Positions 9,129 to 18,324 of a stretch of 64,000 bases of DNA are shown here, in pieces; position 1 is the first letter of the stretch, and each line of letters opens with the position of its first letter. The position numbers and the translations under genes are program-made. Below the pieces are notes generated by a model. It had not been told where the DNA came from. It saw only the letters and a program-made list of their open reading frames with translations, and searched no databases. The stretch comes from Pseudomonadota bacterium. Lineage in GTDB: Bacteria > Pseudomonadota > Alphaproteobacteria > Caulobacterales > Caulobacteraceae. The stretch is from NCBI GenBank assembly GCA_021808285.1, contig JAKBBV010000004.1, positions 1 to 64,000 of the forward strand, in the 5' to 3' direction.

Positions 9129-9292
9129 GGCCCCCCTTCCTGTCACGACCGCCCGGGCGGAGTCGATTCCCCGCCGCACGGGAACGACAGGCCCCTCGAC
9201 CCCCGCCTCGCCTTGACGCTAGTCTGCCACGCGATCCGCAGGCGAGGATGCCGTCTCTCGGCCTCGCTCAGAAAGCACTTCAGGAAACGCCC

Positions 9293-11119
9293 ATGCCGCC
9301 CCTCTCTCGCCGCGCCGTCATCGCTTCCACGGCCTCTGCCGCTCTACTGGCCCCGGTCATCGGCCGAGCCCAGAACGTCGCGGGACCCGCCGACGAGAGG
9401 CTCAACGTCCTCTTCGACGCCTTCATGCAGGAAGACCTCCAGGCCCGGCCGGAAAGCGCCACCATGCTGGGTCTGGACAAGGGTCCCAATGCCGCCCTTC
9501 GCCATCGCCTGAGCGATAACTCCGAGGCCGGCCTGGCCGCCGGACGCGCACGCAACGCCAGCCAACTCAAGGCGCTGGAGGGATTCGACGCCCAGGGGCT
9601 GAGCGACGCCGCCAAGGTCAATCGCGACTCGGTGCTCTATACCCGCCGCTCCACTGCGGTGATCGACGCCTTTCCCTTCGGCGGCGGCGGCTATGGCCCC
9701 TCGCCCTATGTGGTCAGCCAGCAGACCGGCGTCTATCAGCAGGTTCCCGAGTTCCTGGACACCAAGCACCCGATCCAGACGGCCGACGACGCCGAGGCCT
9801 ATCTCGACCGCATGGCGGCCTATGGCGGCGCTCTGGACAACGACACCGCGCGCATGGAGCACGACGCGGCGCTGGGCGTCTCGCCGCCGGACTTCATCCT
9901 CGACGTCGCCCTGGCCCAGATGACGGCCACGCGCACAAGCGCCGCCGAGAATTTGCTGATCCGCTCCCTGGCGCGCCGCACCGCCGCAAAGGGCCTCACC
10001 GACAACTATGTCGAACGCGCCACCCGGATCTATGACGACAAGATCGCCCCAGCCTACGACCGCCAGATCGCCCTGGCGCGCAAGCTCCGCGCAGGCGCGC
10101 GGCATGACGCCGGAGTGGGCCAGTTCAAGGACGGCGCCGCATTCTACGCCGCCGCGCTCAAGGCCACGACCACGACCGCCTTCACCCCGGACGAGGTGCA
10201 CAAGATCGGCCTGGACCAGGGTTCGGAGATCGCCTCGCGAATCGACGCCCTGCTCAAGGCGCAAGGCTACAGCCAAGGAACCGTGGGTGAACGCCTGGCC
10301 GCCCTGACCAACGACCCCGCCCAGGTCTATCCTGACGACGATGCGGGCAAGGCCCAGGCCATCGCCTATTGCAACGACCGCCTGGCGGCCATCCGCCCGC
10401 GCCTGCCCACCCGCTTCAAGCGCCTGCCGCCCTACGCCTTCGAGGTGCGCCGCGTACCCGCCAATCTGGAGGCCGGGGCGGCCGCGGCCTTCTCACAAGG
10501 TCCGGCGCTCGACGGATCGCGGCCCGGGCTCGTCTATGTGAACCTGCACCACAGCTCGGACTGGCCAAAATGGACCCTGGCCAGCGTCATCTATCATGAA
10601 GGTCTGCCCGGCCATCAACTGGAAGGGGGGCTGGCGCTCTCCAACCCCAACCTGCCCCTGATCCGCAAGACCATGGGCTTTTCCGGCTATGCCGAGGGCT
10701 GGGCTCTCTATGCCGAGCAGCTGGCTGATGAGATGGGCATGTATGAGCATGACCCCTTAAGCCGCATCGGCTACCTGCAGGCCCAGCTGTTCCGGGCCGG
10801 CCGTTGCGTGGTCGATACCGGCATCCACCATCTGGGCTGGAGCCGCGAGAAGGCTATCGCCTATTTCGTCGAGACGGTGGGCTATACGCGCGACCGCTCG
10901 GCCCTTGAAGTCGAGCGCTATTGCGTCAATCCCGGCCAGGCCTGCAGCTATAAGCTCGGCCACACGGTCTGGATCCGGGCCAGGGCTCGCGCGGAGACGG
11001 CGCTTGGCGCCCGCTACGACATCAAGGATTTCCACGAGACGGGCCTGGGCTGCGGCCGGGTTCCTCTGGAGATTCTGGACGGGGTCGTCGACCGGTGGAT
11101 CGCCCGCAGCGTCGCGTGA
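9293..11119 (+). CDS. Exported DUF885 family protein (predicted metallopeptidase)
   Basis: 608-residue DUF885 protein. The N-terminus MPPLSRRAVIAS has the twin-arginine pattern followed by a hydrophobic stretch and IGRAQ, so it is probably exported by Tat. The zinc-site signature HEGLPGH begins at His435 (HExxxxH form of this family), with a downstream EGWALYAEQL segment that carries the third-ligand region. DUF885 proteins resemble M32/M3-type peptidases; the specificity is not established. The frame is open 15 codons further up, but the ATG at 9293 gives the clean Tat leader. A TTGACG lies at 9213-9218, at a distance suited to a promoter with a leader of about 44 nt. Its TGA overlaps the GTG of the TraB-like gene, so the two are coupled. 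Confidence 0.88.
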   Translation: MPPLSRRAVIASTASAALLAPVIGRAQNVAGPADERLNVLFDAFMQEDLQARPESATMLGLDKGPNAALRHRLSDNSEAGLAAGRARNASQLKALEGFDAQGLSDAAKVNRDSVLYTRRSTAVIDAFPFGGGGYGPSPYVVSQQTGVYQQVPEFLDTKHPIQTADDAEAYLDRMAAYGGALDNDTARMEHDAALGVSPPDFILDVALAQMTATRTSAAENLLIRSLARRTAAKGLTDNYVERATRIYDDKIAPAYDRQIALARKLRAGARHDAGVGQFKDGAAFYAAALKATTTTAFTPDEVHKIGLDQGSEIASRIDALLKAQGYSQGTVGERLAALTNDPAQVYPDDDAGKAQAIAYCNDRLAAIRPRLPTRFKRLPPYAFEVRRVPANLEAGAAAAFSQGPALDGSRPGLVYVNLHHSSDWPKWTLASVIYHEGLPGHQLEGGLALSNPNLPLIRKTMGFSGYAEGWALYAEQLADEMGMYEHDPLSRIGYLQAQLFRAGRCVVDTGIHHLGWSREKAIAYFVETVGYTRDRSALEVERYCVNPGQACSYKLGHTVWIRARARAETALGARYDIKDFHETGLGCGRVPLEILDGVVDRWIARSVA

Positions 11120-12066
11120 CTGGCGCGGTGCGCGTCGCGCTCGCGGCCGGCGCCGGGCTCGTTGTCGCCACGGCGGTTCTCGGCCAGGCCCCACCCGCGA
11201 CGCCAGCGCCCGACGTCACCGTGGTCAGCGAATTCGTGGTCACGGCTCATGCCGGCGGCCCGGCGTGGTGGCGCGTTTCCTCGCCGCACGGGGCGGTCTG
11301 GATCATGGGTGTGCCGGAGGACCTGCCAAGGGGCCTGGCCTGGAGCCAGAGCCTGCTTCGCGCGAGGCTGAAGCGGGCCCGAGAGCTCATCACCGACCCG
11401 ACTGTGCGAATTGGGCTAGGGGACATCCTGCCGCTTCTGAGGATCCGCGGTCAGCTCCGCGCCCACGGCCGCATGGAGGACGTCCTGGCCCCGGACCTGC
11501 GCGCGCGGTTCCTGGCCGACAAGGCGAAGCTGACCCGCGATCCTCGCGCCTATTCGGGGTGGAGCCCCCTGATCACCGGCCTGCTGATGGTCTCCGATTT
11601 CCGGCGCGAGGCGGGCCTTGAAACGCGCGAACCGGACCGGGCCATCGCCGCTCTGGCGCGCCGGATGGGCGTGAAGGTGATTCCGGGCGGAACCTTTCGC
11701 GCCGTTGATCTTGCCCGCACGGCCGCGGCAAGCCAGGGCGCAGCCGGTCAGGCCTGCCTCGCCGACGCCCTGGACGAGATCGAATCCGGCGCCGACCGGG
11801 CGCGCGCCGCCGCGCAGGGCTGGGCGCGAGGCGACGTGGCGCAGGCCCTCACGGCGGCGCGCGGCTATGACCGGTGTCTCGCCTCCCTCTCGGCCGGGAC
11901 CAGCCTGGGCGATGAAACCGCGCGCGATGCGGCCTCGACGATCGCGGCGGCGGCCGAGCTTGGGGGGGATAGCGTGGCCATCGTCGATCTGCGCACCCTG
12001 CTCTCGCGCGACGGCGTTCTGCAGAGACTGAAGGCGCAGGGCCTTCAGGTGGAGACGCCGCAGTGA
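11116..12066 (+). CDS. TraB/GumN family protein, exported
   Basis: 316-residue TraB/GumN-like (PrgY/Tiki superfamily) protein. The start is a GTG that overlaps the DUF885 stop as GTGA, placing a hydrophobic signal (VALAAGAGLVVATAVLG) at the N-terminus; an in-frame GTG at 11095 is an alternative. The family hallmarks are weak but present: the first conserved strand WWRVSSPHGAVWIMGVPE (canonical members have a GTxH/GxxH box here; this protein has GVPE) and a distal segment with conserved Gly, Asp and Leu residues (SVAIVDLRTLLSRDGVL). Tiki-type relatives are membrane metalloproteases, but GumN proteins are uncharacterised and the missing His suggests altered or lost activity. It is coupled on both sides, to DUF885 and to the metallo-hydrolase. 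Confidence 0.75.
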   Translation: MTGAVRVALAAGAGLVVATAVLGQAPPATPAPDVTVVSEFVVTAHAGGPAWWRVSSPHGAVWIMGVPEDLPRGLAWSQSLLRARLKRARELITDPTVRIGLGDILPLLRIRGQLRAHGRMEDVLAPDLRARFLADKAKLTRDPRAYSGWSPLITGLLMVSDFRREAGLETREPDRAIAALARRMGVKVIPGGTFRAVDLARTAAASQGAAGQACLADALDEIESGADRARAAAQGWARGDVAQALTAARGYDRCLASLSAGTSLGDETARDAASTIAAAAELGGDSVAIVDLRTLLSRDGVLQRLKAQGLQVETPQ

Positions 12067-13088
12067 GATCACCTCTCGGCGCAGACATCATGGGAGAGTT
12101 CGGATTGCCCTATGCTCGCTTGCCCTTGAGGGGCCTTGTCGCGATCCTGGCCATGACCTTCACAGCTGCGGCGAACGCCGCGGCGCCTGCGGCCCCGGCG
12201 GCGGCTTCGTCTCAGACCGAGTTCGTCCTGCACGAGGTGGGGCCGGGCGTTTATGCGGCCATCGACGGGCCGGCGCACAAGGCCGGATCGAACGCCGGGT
12301 TCATTATCGGCGATAACGGCGTCGTGGTGGTGGACAGCTTCTTCGACCCCGAAGCGACGCGCCAGCTCGTGACCGCCATCCGTGGTCTGACCGCCAAACC
12401 GATCCTTTATGTGGTCAATACGCACTATCACGTCGACCACACGGGCGGGGATGGGGTGCTGAAGGCGGCGGGCGCGACGATCATCGCCCAGCGCAATGTG
12501 AGGGCCTGGCTGCACACCGAAAACTATCATCTCCTGGGCGGCCGCGTGACCCCGGCGCTCAAGGCGCAGATCGACGCCCTGCCTGACCCCGATATCGCCG
12601 TGGATCGCAGTCTGACCTTGTGGCTGGGCGCCCGCCGTGTCGAGCTGCGCTACTGGCCAGGCCACACCGGCGGCGACCTCGTGGTCAGCGTGCCCGACGC
12701 CAAGGTGGTGTTCTGCGGCGACCTGTTCTGGAACCGCGTCTCGCCCAACGTGATCGATGGAACTGTCGGACGTTGGATCGCCACCGACGCCAGCCTCGCC
12801 GCAGCGCCTGACGCCGTTGCGACCACTTTCGTTCCCGGCCACGGGGAGCTGGGCAAGGTCGGAGACCTCGCCGCCTTCGAGGACTATCTGGCGACCCTGT
12901 CGACCCAGGTGGCCGCGGCCCGGGCCAGCGGCCTTTCGGGCGCCGCCCTCGCCGACGCCGTGGAGCCGCAGATGAAGGCCCGCTTTGGCGACTGGGGCGC
13001 CTTCGCCTATTTCGTCCCTAAGGAGATCGGCTTCATGGCCGCCGAACTGGACGGGACCAAGGTCGTTCCCAAGCCGGAGGCGCCGTGA
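12063..13088 (+). CDS. Exported MBL-fold metallo-hydrolase
   Basis: 341-residue metallo-beta-lactamase-fold hydrolase. It starts with GTG overlapping the TraB-like stop (GTGA); an ATG at 12090 is a shorter alternative. A Sec-type hydrophobic leader (LRGLVAILAMTFTAAANA) ends in an AxA site, placing it in the periplasm. The zinc motif THYHVDHTGG (HxHxDH) is complete, followed by GHTGGD with the third His, FCGDLFW with the bridging Asp, and a distal PGHGELG His. Similar exported proteins occur in the SoxH/quinoprotein-relay subgroup; the substrate is unknown. It is the last gene of the exported DUF885-TraB-MBL operon and ends 108 bp before hpnE. Confidence 0.86.
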   Translation: MRSPLGADIMGEFGLPYARLPLRGLVAILAMTFTAAANAAAPAAPAAASSQTEFVLHEVGPGVYAAIDGPAHKAGSNAGFIIGDNGVVVVDSFFDPEATRQLVTAIRGLTAKPILYVVNTHYHVDHTGGDGVLKAAGATIIAQRNVRAWLHTENYHLLGGRVTPALKAQIDALPDPDIAVDRSLTLWLGARRVELRYWPGHTGGDLVVSVPDAKVVFCGDLFWNRVSPNVIDGTVGRWIATDASLAAAPDAVATTFVPGHGELGKVGDLAAFEDYLATLSTQVAAARASGLSGAALADAVEPQMKARFGDWGAFAYFVPKEIGFMAAELDGTKVVPKPEAP

Positions 13089-13141
13089 GAGGGGGGGAGG
13101 CCGACGGATGGCTGCTCCCCCTCGCCCGGCGGCGTGAACCC

Positions 13142-13149
13142 GCTATAAG
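13142..13149 (+). promoter_or_regulatory. Possible -10 element upstream of hpnE
   Basis: GCTATAAG lies 48 bp before the hpnE start and resembles the Caulobacter-type -10 consensus GCTANAWC (6 of 8). No convincing -35 is seen at the expected distance, so confidence is low. It is the only TA-rich spot in the 108-bp gap between the MBL gene and the hopanoid operon. Confidence 0.25.
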
Positions 13150-13196
13150 GCCCGCGCGCCGGATGGGATGGGCGCGAGACAAAAAAGGGGGCCGGT

Positions 13197-14456
13197 TTGG
13201 CCGCACTGATCATCGGCGCCGGGCTGGCCGGGTTGTCGGCGGGGGTGCGTCTGGCGGCGGCCGGCGTTCCCGTGCGCATCCTGGAGGCGTCGGCCCAGGC
13301 GGGCGGTCGGTGCCGCTCCTATCTCGACCCGGTGCTCGAGATGCGCCTGGACAACGGCAACCATCTCGTTCTCTCCGGCAATCGCGACGTGGCCGGCTAT
13401 CTGGCCCTGATCGGCGCCAGCGACCGGCTCAAGGGACCTGACAACGCCTCGCTCGACTTCAGCGACCTGGCGAGCGGTGAGCGCTGGACCATCCGACCCA
13501 ATGACGGCCCTTTGCCCTTGTGGCTGCTCGATGCCGCGCGGCGAGTCCCCGGCACGGGGTTTGGCGACTATCTCGCCCTGGCCCGGCTCATGGCCGTTCG
13601 CCCTGGTCGGGATCGCGCTATCGGCGAGACCCTGGCCTGCCGTGGCGCGCTGTGGGACCGGCTGCTCGATCCCTTCCTCCTGGCGGCGCTGAACACCGAT
13701 CCCAGATTAGGTTCGGCGGCCCTCGCCGGTTCAGTGATCGCCCAGTCCCTGGCCCGGGGCGGGCGGGCCTATCGCCCGCGCATCGCCTGGCCGACCCTGG
13801 GCGCGGCCTTTGTCGATCCCGCCCTCGCCTTTCTTGAGACCCGGGGCGGACGTCTGCGCTATGGCGCGCCGGTGCGCGGCCTTAGCATCTCAGGCGACGA
13901 GGTCAGCGCCCTCGCCCTCGCCGAGGGACCGCTGCGGGTGGAGCGGGACGATGTGGTCATCCTGGCCGCGCCGCCGTGGATCGCCGGCGATCTCGTGCCC
14001 GGCCTCATCGTCCCCGACGCCTTCCACGCCATCGTCAACGGCCATTTCAAGATCGCCCCGCCGCCGGGCGCGCCGGCCATCGTGGGGGTGATCGGCGGAA
14101 CGGCCCAGTGGATCTTCGCCTTCGAGGACCGGCTCAGCGTCACGGTGAGCGCCGCCGACGCCCTGGCGGACAAGGACCGGGAGGCCCTTGCCCGCGCCTT
14201 CTGGTCGGACATTGTCCGGGTGCACGGCGACTTGCCGGCCGCCCTTCCGCCCTGGCGGATCGTCAAGGAGCGACGCGCGACGTTCTCGGCCACCCCGGCG
14301 CAGAACGCCCGCCGGCCGGGCCCGCGCACGGCCTGGCGCAATCTCATCCTGGCCGGGGATTGGACAGCCACGGGCCTGCCCGCCACTCTGGAAGGCGCCA
14401 TCCGCTCCGGCCGCGTCGCGGCGGCGCATGCGCTCAACCTTCTGGGCAAACCGTGA
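13197..14456 (+). CDS. hpnE: Hydroxysqualene dehydroxylase HpnE
   Basis: 419-residue FAD-dependent amine-oxidase-fold protein. It starts at TTG (reads LIIGAGLAGLSAG right after the start), preceded by an AGGGGG ribosome-binding site. Motifs: dinucleotide fold GAGLAGLSAG, the GGRCRSY segment of the amine oxidase/phytoene-desaturase superfamily, and a C-terminal LAGDWTATGLPATLEGA FAD-binding signature. In the established bacterial HpnC-HpnD-HpnE route, HpnE reduces hydroxysqualene to squalene. Direct linkage to shc and hpnG downstream, and the presence of hpnC and hpnD in the same locus, make the assignment secure. Its TGA lies 14 bp before the shc ATG and overlaps an in-frame GTG for shc. Confidence 0.93.
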   Translation: MAALIIGAGLAGLSAGVRLAAAGVPVRILEASAQAGGRCRSYLDPVLEMRLDNGNHLVLSGNRDVAGYLALIGASDRLKGPDNASLDFSDLASGERWTIRPNDGPLPLWLLDAARRVPGTGFGDYLALARLMAVRPGRDRAIGETLACRGALWDRLLDPFLLAALNTDPRLGSAALAGSVIAQSLARGGRAYRPRIAWPTLGAAFVDPALAFLETRGGRLRYGAPVRGLSISGDEVSALALAEGPLRVERDDVVILAAPPWIAGDLVPGLIVPDAFHAIVNGHFKIAPPPGAPAIVGVIGGTAQWIFAFEDRLSVTVSAADALADKDREALARAFWSDIVRVHGDLPAALPPWRIVKERRATFSATPAQNARRPGPRTAWRNLILAGDWTATGLPATLEGAIRSGRVAAAHALNLLGKP

Positions 14457-14470
14457 TAGAGCCCGGCGCC

Positions 14471-16432
14471 ATGGATGACGCCAGCGACCTCTCTCTCGCC
14501 GCCGCCGCGAAGCTCGAAACCGCCATCGACCGCGCCGCGCGCGCCCTCCTGGCGCGTCAGAGGCCGGACGGCCACTGGGTGTTCGAACTCGAGGCGGACG
14601 GCACCATTCCGGCAGAGTATGTCCTCCTGCGCGCCTATCTGGGGGAGCCGGACGCGCCGGAACTGGAGGCCAAGATCGGCCGCTATCTGCGCCGCATCCA
14701 GGCCGATCACGGCGGCTGGCCGCTCTTCCACGGCGGCGATCTGGATGTGAGCTGCACGGTCAAGGCCTATTTCGCCCTGAAGATGATCGGCGATTCCCCG
14801 GACGCCCCGCACATGGTCCGGGCGCGCGAGGCGCTTCTGGCGCGGGGCGGGGCCGGCGCCTGCAATGTCTTCACCCGGCTTATGCTGGCCCTATTCGGCA
14901 TCCTCGACTGGCGCGCCACACCCGAGATTCCGGTGGAGATCATGCACCTTCCCCGGTGGTTCCCGATCCACCTGGACAAGATCAGCTATTGGGCGCGGAC
15001 GGTGATCGTCCCCCTGCTGGTCCTGCGCGCCCTTCGCCCGCGCGCGCGCAACCCGCGTGGAGTGGGCATTGATGAGCTGTTCCTCCAGCCCCCCTCGACG
15101 ATCCGCGACCTGCCGCGCGGCGCGCACCAGAAGGAGCCCTGGGCCACCCTGTTCTTCGCCCTGGACCAGGTCCTGCGCCGGGTCCGGCCCCACTTCCCCA
15201 AGACCTCGCACGCCGCCGCCATCGCCAAGGCCCGCGCCTTCGTCGACGAGCGCCTGAACGGCGAGGACGGCCTGGGCGCCATCTACCCGGCCATGGCCAA
15301 TGCGGTGATGATGTACGACGCCCTGGGCATCGGTCCGGAGGATCCCCGCCGCGCCATCGCCCGCGCCTCCGTCGAAAAGCTGCTGGTGGTCAAGGAGGAC
15401 GAGGCCTATTGCCAGCCCTGCCTCTCGCCGGTCTGGGATACCGCCCTCGCGGCCCATGCCCTTCTGGAGGTGAAGGCGCCTGCCGAGCGCGAGGCGGTGA
15501 ACCGGGCCCTGGCCTGGCTCAAGCCCCTGCAGGTGCTGGAGGTGAAGGGCGACTGGGCCGCGCAGCGCCCCGATGTCCGCCCCGGCGGCTGGGCCTTTCA
15601 GTACCGCAACGACCACTATCCCGACCTCGATGACACCGCCGTGGTGGCCATGGCCATGGACCGCGCCCGACGCGAGGCCGTGGACGGCGACCGGTTCGAG
15701 ACCGCCATCGCGCGCGGACGCGAATGGGTGGAGGGCCTGCAAAGCCAGAACGGCGGCTGGGGCGCCTTCGACGCCGACAACACCTATCACTACCTGAACA
15801 ATATCCCCTTCGCCGACCACGGCGCCCTCCTTGATCCGCCCACGGCCGATGTCAGCGCGCGCTGCGTGAGCTTCCTGGCCCAACTGGGCGAGACCCCGGA
15901 CTCGCCGCGGATGAAGGCGGCTCTTGACTATCTGGCCCGCGAACAGGAGCAGGACGGCAGCTGGTTCGGCCGCTGGGGCGTGAACTATGTCTATGGGACC
16001 TGGTCGGTCCTCTGCGCCCTGAACATGGCGGGGCTGGACCCCGAGCATCCCATGGTCGCCCGGGCGGCGGACTGGCTGATCTCGATTCAGAATCCGGACG
16101 GCGGCTGGGGCGAGGGCTGCGACAGCTACCGGCTTGACTATCGCGGCTATGAGCCGGCGCCGAGCGCCGCCTCACAGACCGCCTGGGGCGTCCTGGGACT
16201 AATGGCCGCAGGGCGCGGGGATCACGCCGCCGTGGCGCACGGTGTAGACTGGCTTCAGTCCCATCAGGGCGATGACGGCGAATGGACCGAGCCGGGCTAT
16301 ACCGGAGGCGGTTTCCCGCGCGTCTTCTATCTGCGCTACCACGGTTATTCGAAGTTCTTTCCGCTCTGGGCCCTGGCCCGCTATCGCAACCTGACCCGGG
16401 GCAACAGCGGCCAGGTCGCCTGGGGAATGTGA
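14471..16432 (+). CDS. shc: Squalene-hopene cyclase
   Basis: 653-residue class II triterpene cyclase (also called HpnF) that converts squalene to hopene and hopanol at the inner membrane. The catalytic acid motif DLDD (Asp385-Leu-Asp-Asp388) followed by TAVV matches the family DxDDTA. Several QW repeats are visible, for example QSQNGGWGAFD, QEQDGSWFGRWG and QNPDGGWGEG. Length matches bacterial cyclases (about 630-680). I use the ATG at 14471; an in-frame GTG at 14453 would overlap the hpnE stop as GTGA and is a real alternative because this genome often couples genes that way. The stop overlaps the GTG of hpnG by four bases. Confidence 0.96.
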   Translation: MDDASDLSLAAAAKLETAIDRAARALLARQRPDGHWVFELEADGTIPAEYVLLRAYLGEPDAPELEAKIGRYLRRIQADHGGWPLFHGGDLDVSCTVKAYFALKMIGDSPDAPHMVRAREALLARGGAGACNVFTRLMLALFGILDWRATPEIPVEIMHLPRWFPIHLDKISYWARTVIVPLLVLRALRPRARNPRGVGIDELFLQPPSTIRDLPRGAHQKEPWATLFFALDQVLRRVRPHFPKTSHAAAIAKARAFVDERLNGEDGLGAIYPAMANAVMMYDALGIGPEDPRRAIARASVEKLLVVKEDEAYCQPCLSPVWDTALAAHALLEVKAPAEREAVNRALAWLKPLQVLEVKGDWAAQRPDVRPGGWAFQYRNDHYPDLDDTAVVAMAMDRARREAVDGDRFETAIARGREWVEGLQSQNGGWGAFDADNTYHYLNNIPFADHGALLDPPTADVSARCVSFLAQLGETPDSPRMKAALDYLAREQEQDGSWFGRWGVNYVYGTWSVLCALNMAGLDPEHPMVARAADWLISIQNPDGGWGEGCDSYRLDYRGYEPAPSAASQTAWGVLGLMAAGRGDHAAVAHGVDWLQSHQGDDGEWTEPGYTGGGFPRVFYLRYHGYSKFFPLWALARYRNLTRGNSGQVAWGM

Positions 16433-17115
16433 TCCTGACCTCTCCCGGACTTCCCCTCATCATCGTCGTTGGACTTCGCAGCGAGGCGCGTCACGTCGCG
16501 CGCGAGGGCGTTCGCGTCCTGGTGGGCGGCGGCGCGCCCGGCAGCCTGGCGGGACGCCTGGACAAGGCTCTGCAGCAGGGCGCCCGCGGCGTCCTCAGCT
16601 TCGGCATCTGCGGCGCCCTGATCCCGGGACTGCGCCCCGGCGATCTGGTGATCGGCGAGTCGGTGGCCGCTTTCGACAAGGTCTTCCTCTGCGATCCTGC
16701 CTGGACCGCTCACCTCGCCGCCCGCCTGCCGCAGGCGAGGCGTCTGCCGCTGACCGCGCGCAACTCCGCCACCACCCGCGTCGCCGCCAAGCGCGACCTC
16801 GCCCGGGCCACCGGCGCGGCCGTGGTGGATATGGAATCGCACGTGGTGGCCAGCCATGCAGCGGAACAGGGCGTGCCTTTCGCGGTCGTCCGCGCCGTCT
16901 CCGACACCGCCAGCCAGGCCGTGCCGCAAGCCGCGATCGCCGGGATGCGCCCGGACGGCTCCACCGACGCCTGGGCGGTGCTGCGCGGCCTGGCCCGTTC
17001 GCCCCTGGAGATTCCAAGCCTCATCCGCGTCGCCTTCGGCGCCGGAGCGGCGATGAGGGTCCTTGGCGAGACAGCCCGGCGCTTGGGCCCGGAGCTGGCC
17101 CCGCCCCAGACGTGA
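16429..17115 (+). CDS. hpnG: Hopanoid-associated phosphorylase HpnG
   Basis: 228-residue nucleoside-phosphorylase-superfamily protein. The start is a GTG inside GTGA, overlapping the shc stop. Visible motifs are the N-terminal IIVVGLRSEARH, FGICGALIPGLRPGDLVIGE (central glycine-rich phosphate-side loop) and VVDMESHVVA, the conserved Met-Glu pair that contacts ribose in this superfamily. In hopanoid producers HpnG removes adenine from adenosylhopane to give a ribosyl-hopane intermediate on the way to bacteriohopanetetrol. HpnH, which makes adenosylhopane, is encoded convergently 10 bp beyond its stop. A methylthioadenosine/S-adenosylhomocysteine nucleosidase would look similar, but the context decides. 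Confidence 0.92.
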   Translation: MILTSPGLPLIIVVGLRSEARHVAREGVRVLVGGGAPGSLAGRLDKALQQGARGVLSFGICGALIPGLRPGDLVIGESVAAFDKVFLCDPAWTAHLAARLPQARRLPLTARNSATTRVAAKRDLARATGAAVVDMESHVVASHAAEQGVPFAVVRAVSDTASQAVPQAAIAGMRPDGSTDAWAVLRGLARSPLEIPSLIRVAFGAGAAMRVLGETARRLGPELAPPQT

Positions 17116-17125
17116 CCGACGCGGT

Positions 17126-18280
17126 CTACTCGGCCGGTTCGCGCTGCACCTTGCGGGCCTTGGGGTTCTTGGCCTTGATCTCGGCCAGCATCTTCTCGAC
17201 GTGCGAGGAGAAGACGAATTGCGCGGGCCGCTCGTTCTCGCGCGAGACCTCCACGGACATGGGCCCCTCGGTCCGCACGCCGGTGATGCTCAGCTCCAGG
17301 GCCTTGAGCGGGTTCTTCATGATCTGGGTGACGGCGCTGGCCTCAAAGCCGGAATGGACCATGCAGTCGGCGCACTTTTCGTAATTGCCGACCCCGTAGG
17401 CGTCCCAGTCGGTCTCTTCCATGAGCTCCTTGAAGGTCTTGGCGTAGCCTTCGCCGAGCAGATAGCAGGGCCGTTGCCAGCCGAAGACGGTGCGCGTGGG
17501 ATTGCCCCATGGCGTGCATTGCAGAGTCTGGTTCCCTGCCAGAAAGTCGAGGAACATGGTCGACTGGGTGAACGACCAGGCCTTGGCGCCGCGCCCGCGC
17601 TTGAAGATCTCGCGGAACAGCTCCTTGGTCTTGGTGCGGTTGAGGAAGTGCTCCTGGTCGGGCGCCCGCTCATAGGCGTAGCCGGGCGAAATCGTGACGC
17701 CGTTGACGCCGACGGTCTTCATCTCATCCAGAAAGGCCGCCACGCGGGCCGGATCCGCGCCCTGGAACAGGGTGCAATTGATCGAGACCTGAAATCCCCG
17801 CGCCTTGGCCTTGGCGATGGCCCGCACGGCGACCTCATAGGTGCCGTCCTGGCACACGGATTTGTCGTGCATGACCTTGTCGCCATCCAGATGCACCGAC
17901 CAGGTGAACATCGGGTCCGGCTGATACTGGTCGAGCTTCTTTTCCAGCAGCAGGGCGTTGGTGCAGAGGATGACGAACTTCTTGCGCTCCAGGAAGCCGC
18001 GCACGATCCGGGGCAGGTCGCGGTGCAGCAGGGGCTCGCCGCCGGCGATGGAGACGACGGGCGCGCCGCACTCATCGATCGCCTCCATGCACTGGTCATA
18101 GGAGAGACGCTGATTGAGGATCTCGTCGGGATAGTCGATCTTGCCGCAGCCGGCGCAGGCCAGGTTGCAGCGATAGAGCGGCTCCAACATCAGGACCAGC
18201 GGGTAGCGCTTGACGCCGCAGAAATGGTTGCGCGCGATATAGGCGCCGATCCGCGCCACGGCCTGGAAGGGAATAGCCAC
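17126..18280 (-). CDS. hpnH: Hopanoid biosynthesis radical SAM protein HpnH
   Basis: 384-residue radical S-adenosylmethionine enzyme. The iron-sulfur motif is Cys38-x3-Cys42-x2-Cys45 (RCNLACAGCGK), followed by the SAM-binding glycine segment ISIAGGEPLLH-type region (VSIAGGEPLLHRD). The C-terminal half carries further Cys residues (CTPWGNPT, CYLLGEGY, CADCMVHSG) as in the HpnH subfamily. HpnH joins the 5'-deoxyadenosyl radical to hopene, producing adenosylhopane. It lies 44 bp downstream of ispH on the minus strand, so the two probably form an operon, and is convergent with hpnG. Confidence 0.96.
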   Translation of the reverse strand: MAIPFQAVARIGAYIARNHFCGVKRYPLVLMLEPLYRCNLACAGCGKIDYPDEILNQRLSYDQCMEAIDECGAPVVSIAGGEPLLHRDLPRIVRGFLERKKFVILCTNALLLEKKLDQYQPDPMFTWSVHLDGDKVMHDKSVCQDGTYEVAVRAIAKAKARGFQVSINCTLFQGADPARVAAFLDEMKTVGVNGVTISPGYAYERAPDQEHFLNRTKTKELFREIFKRGRGAKAWSFTQSTMFLDFLAGNQTLQCTPWGNPTRTVFGWQRPCYLLGEGYAKTFKELMEETDWDAYGVGNYEKCADCMVHSGFEASAVTQIMKNPLKALELSITGVRTEGPMSVEVSRENERPAQFVFSSHVEKMLAEIKAKNPKARKVQREPAE

Positions 18281-18324
18281 GCCTTACCGACTCCTCTTGA
18301 CCACGTCCCGAACGAACCGGCGGC

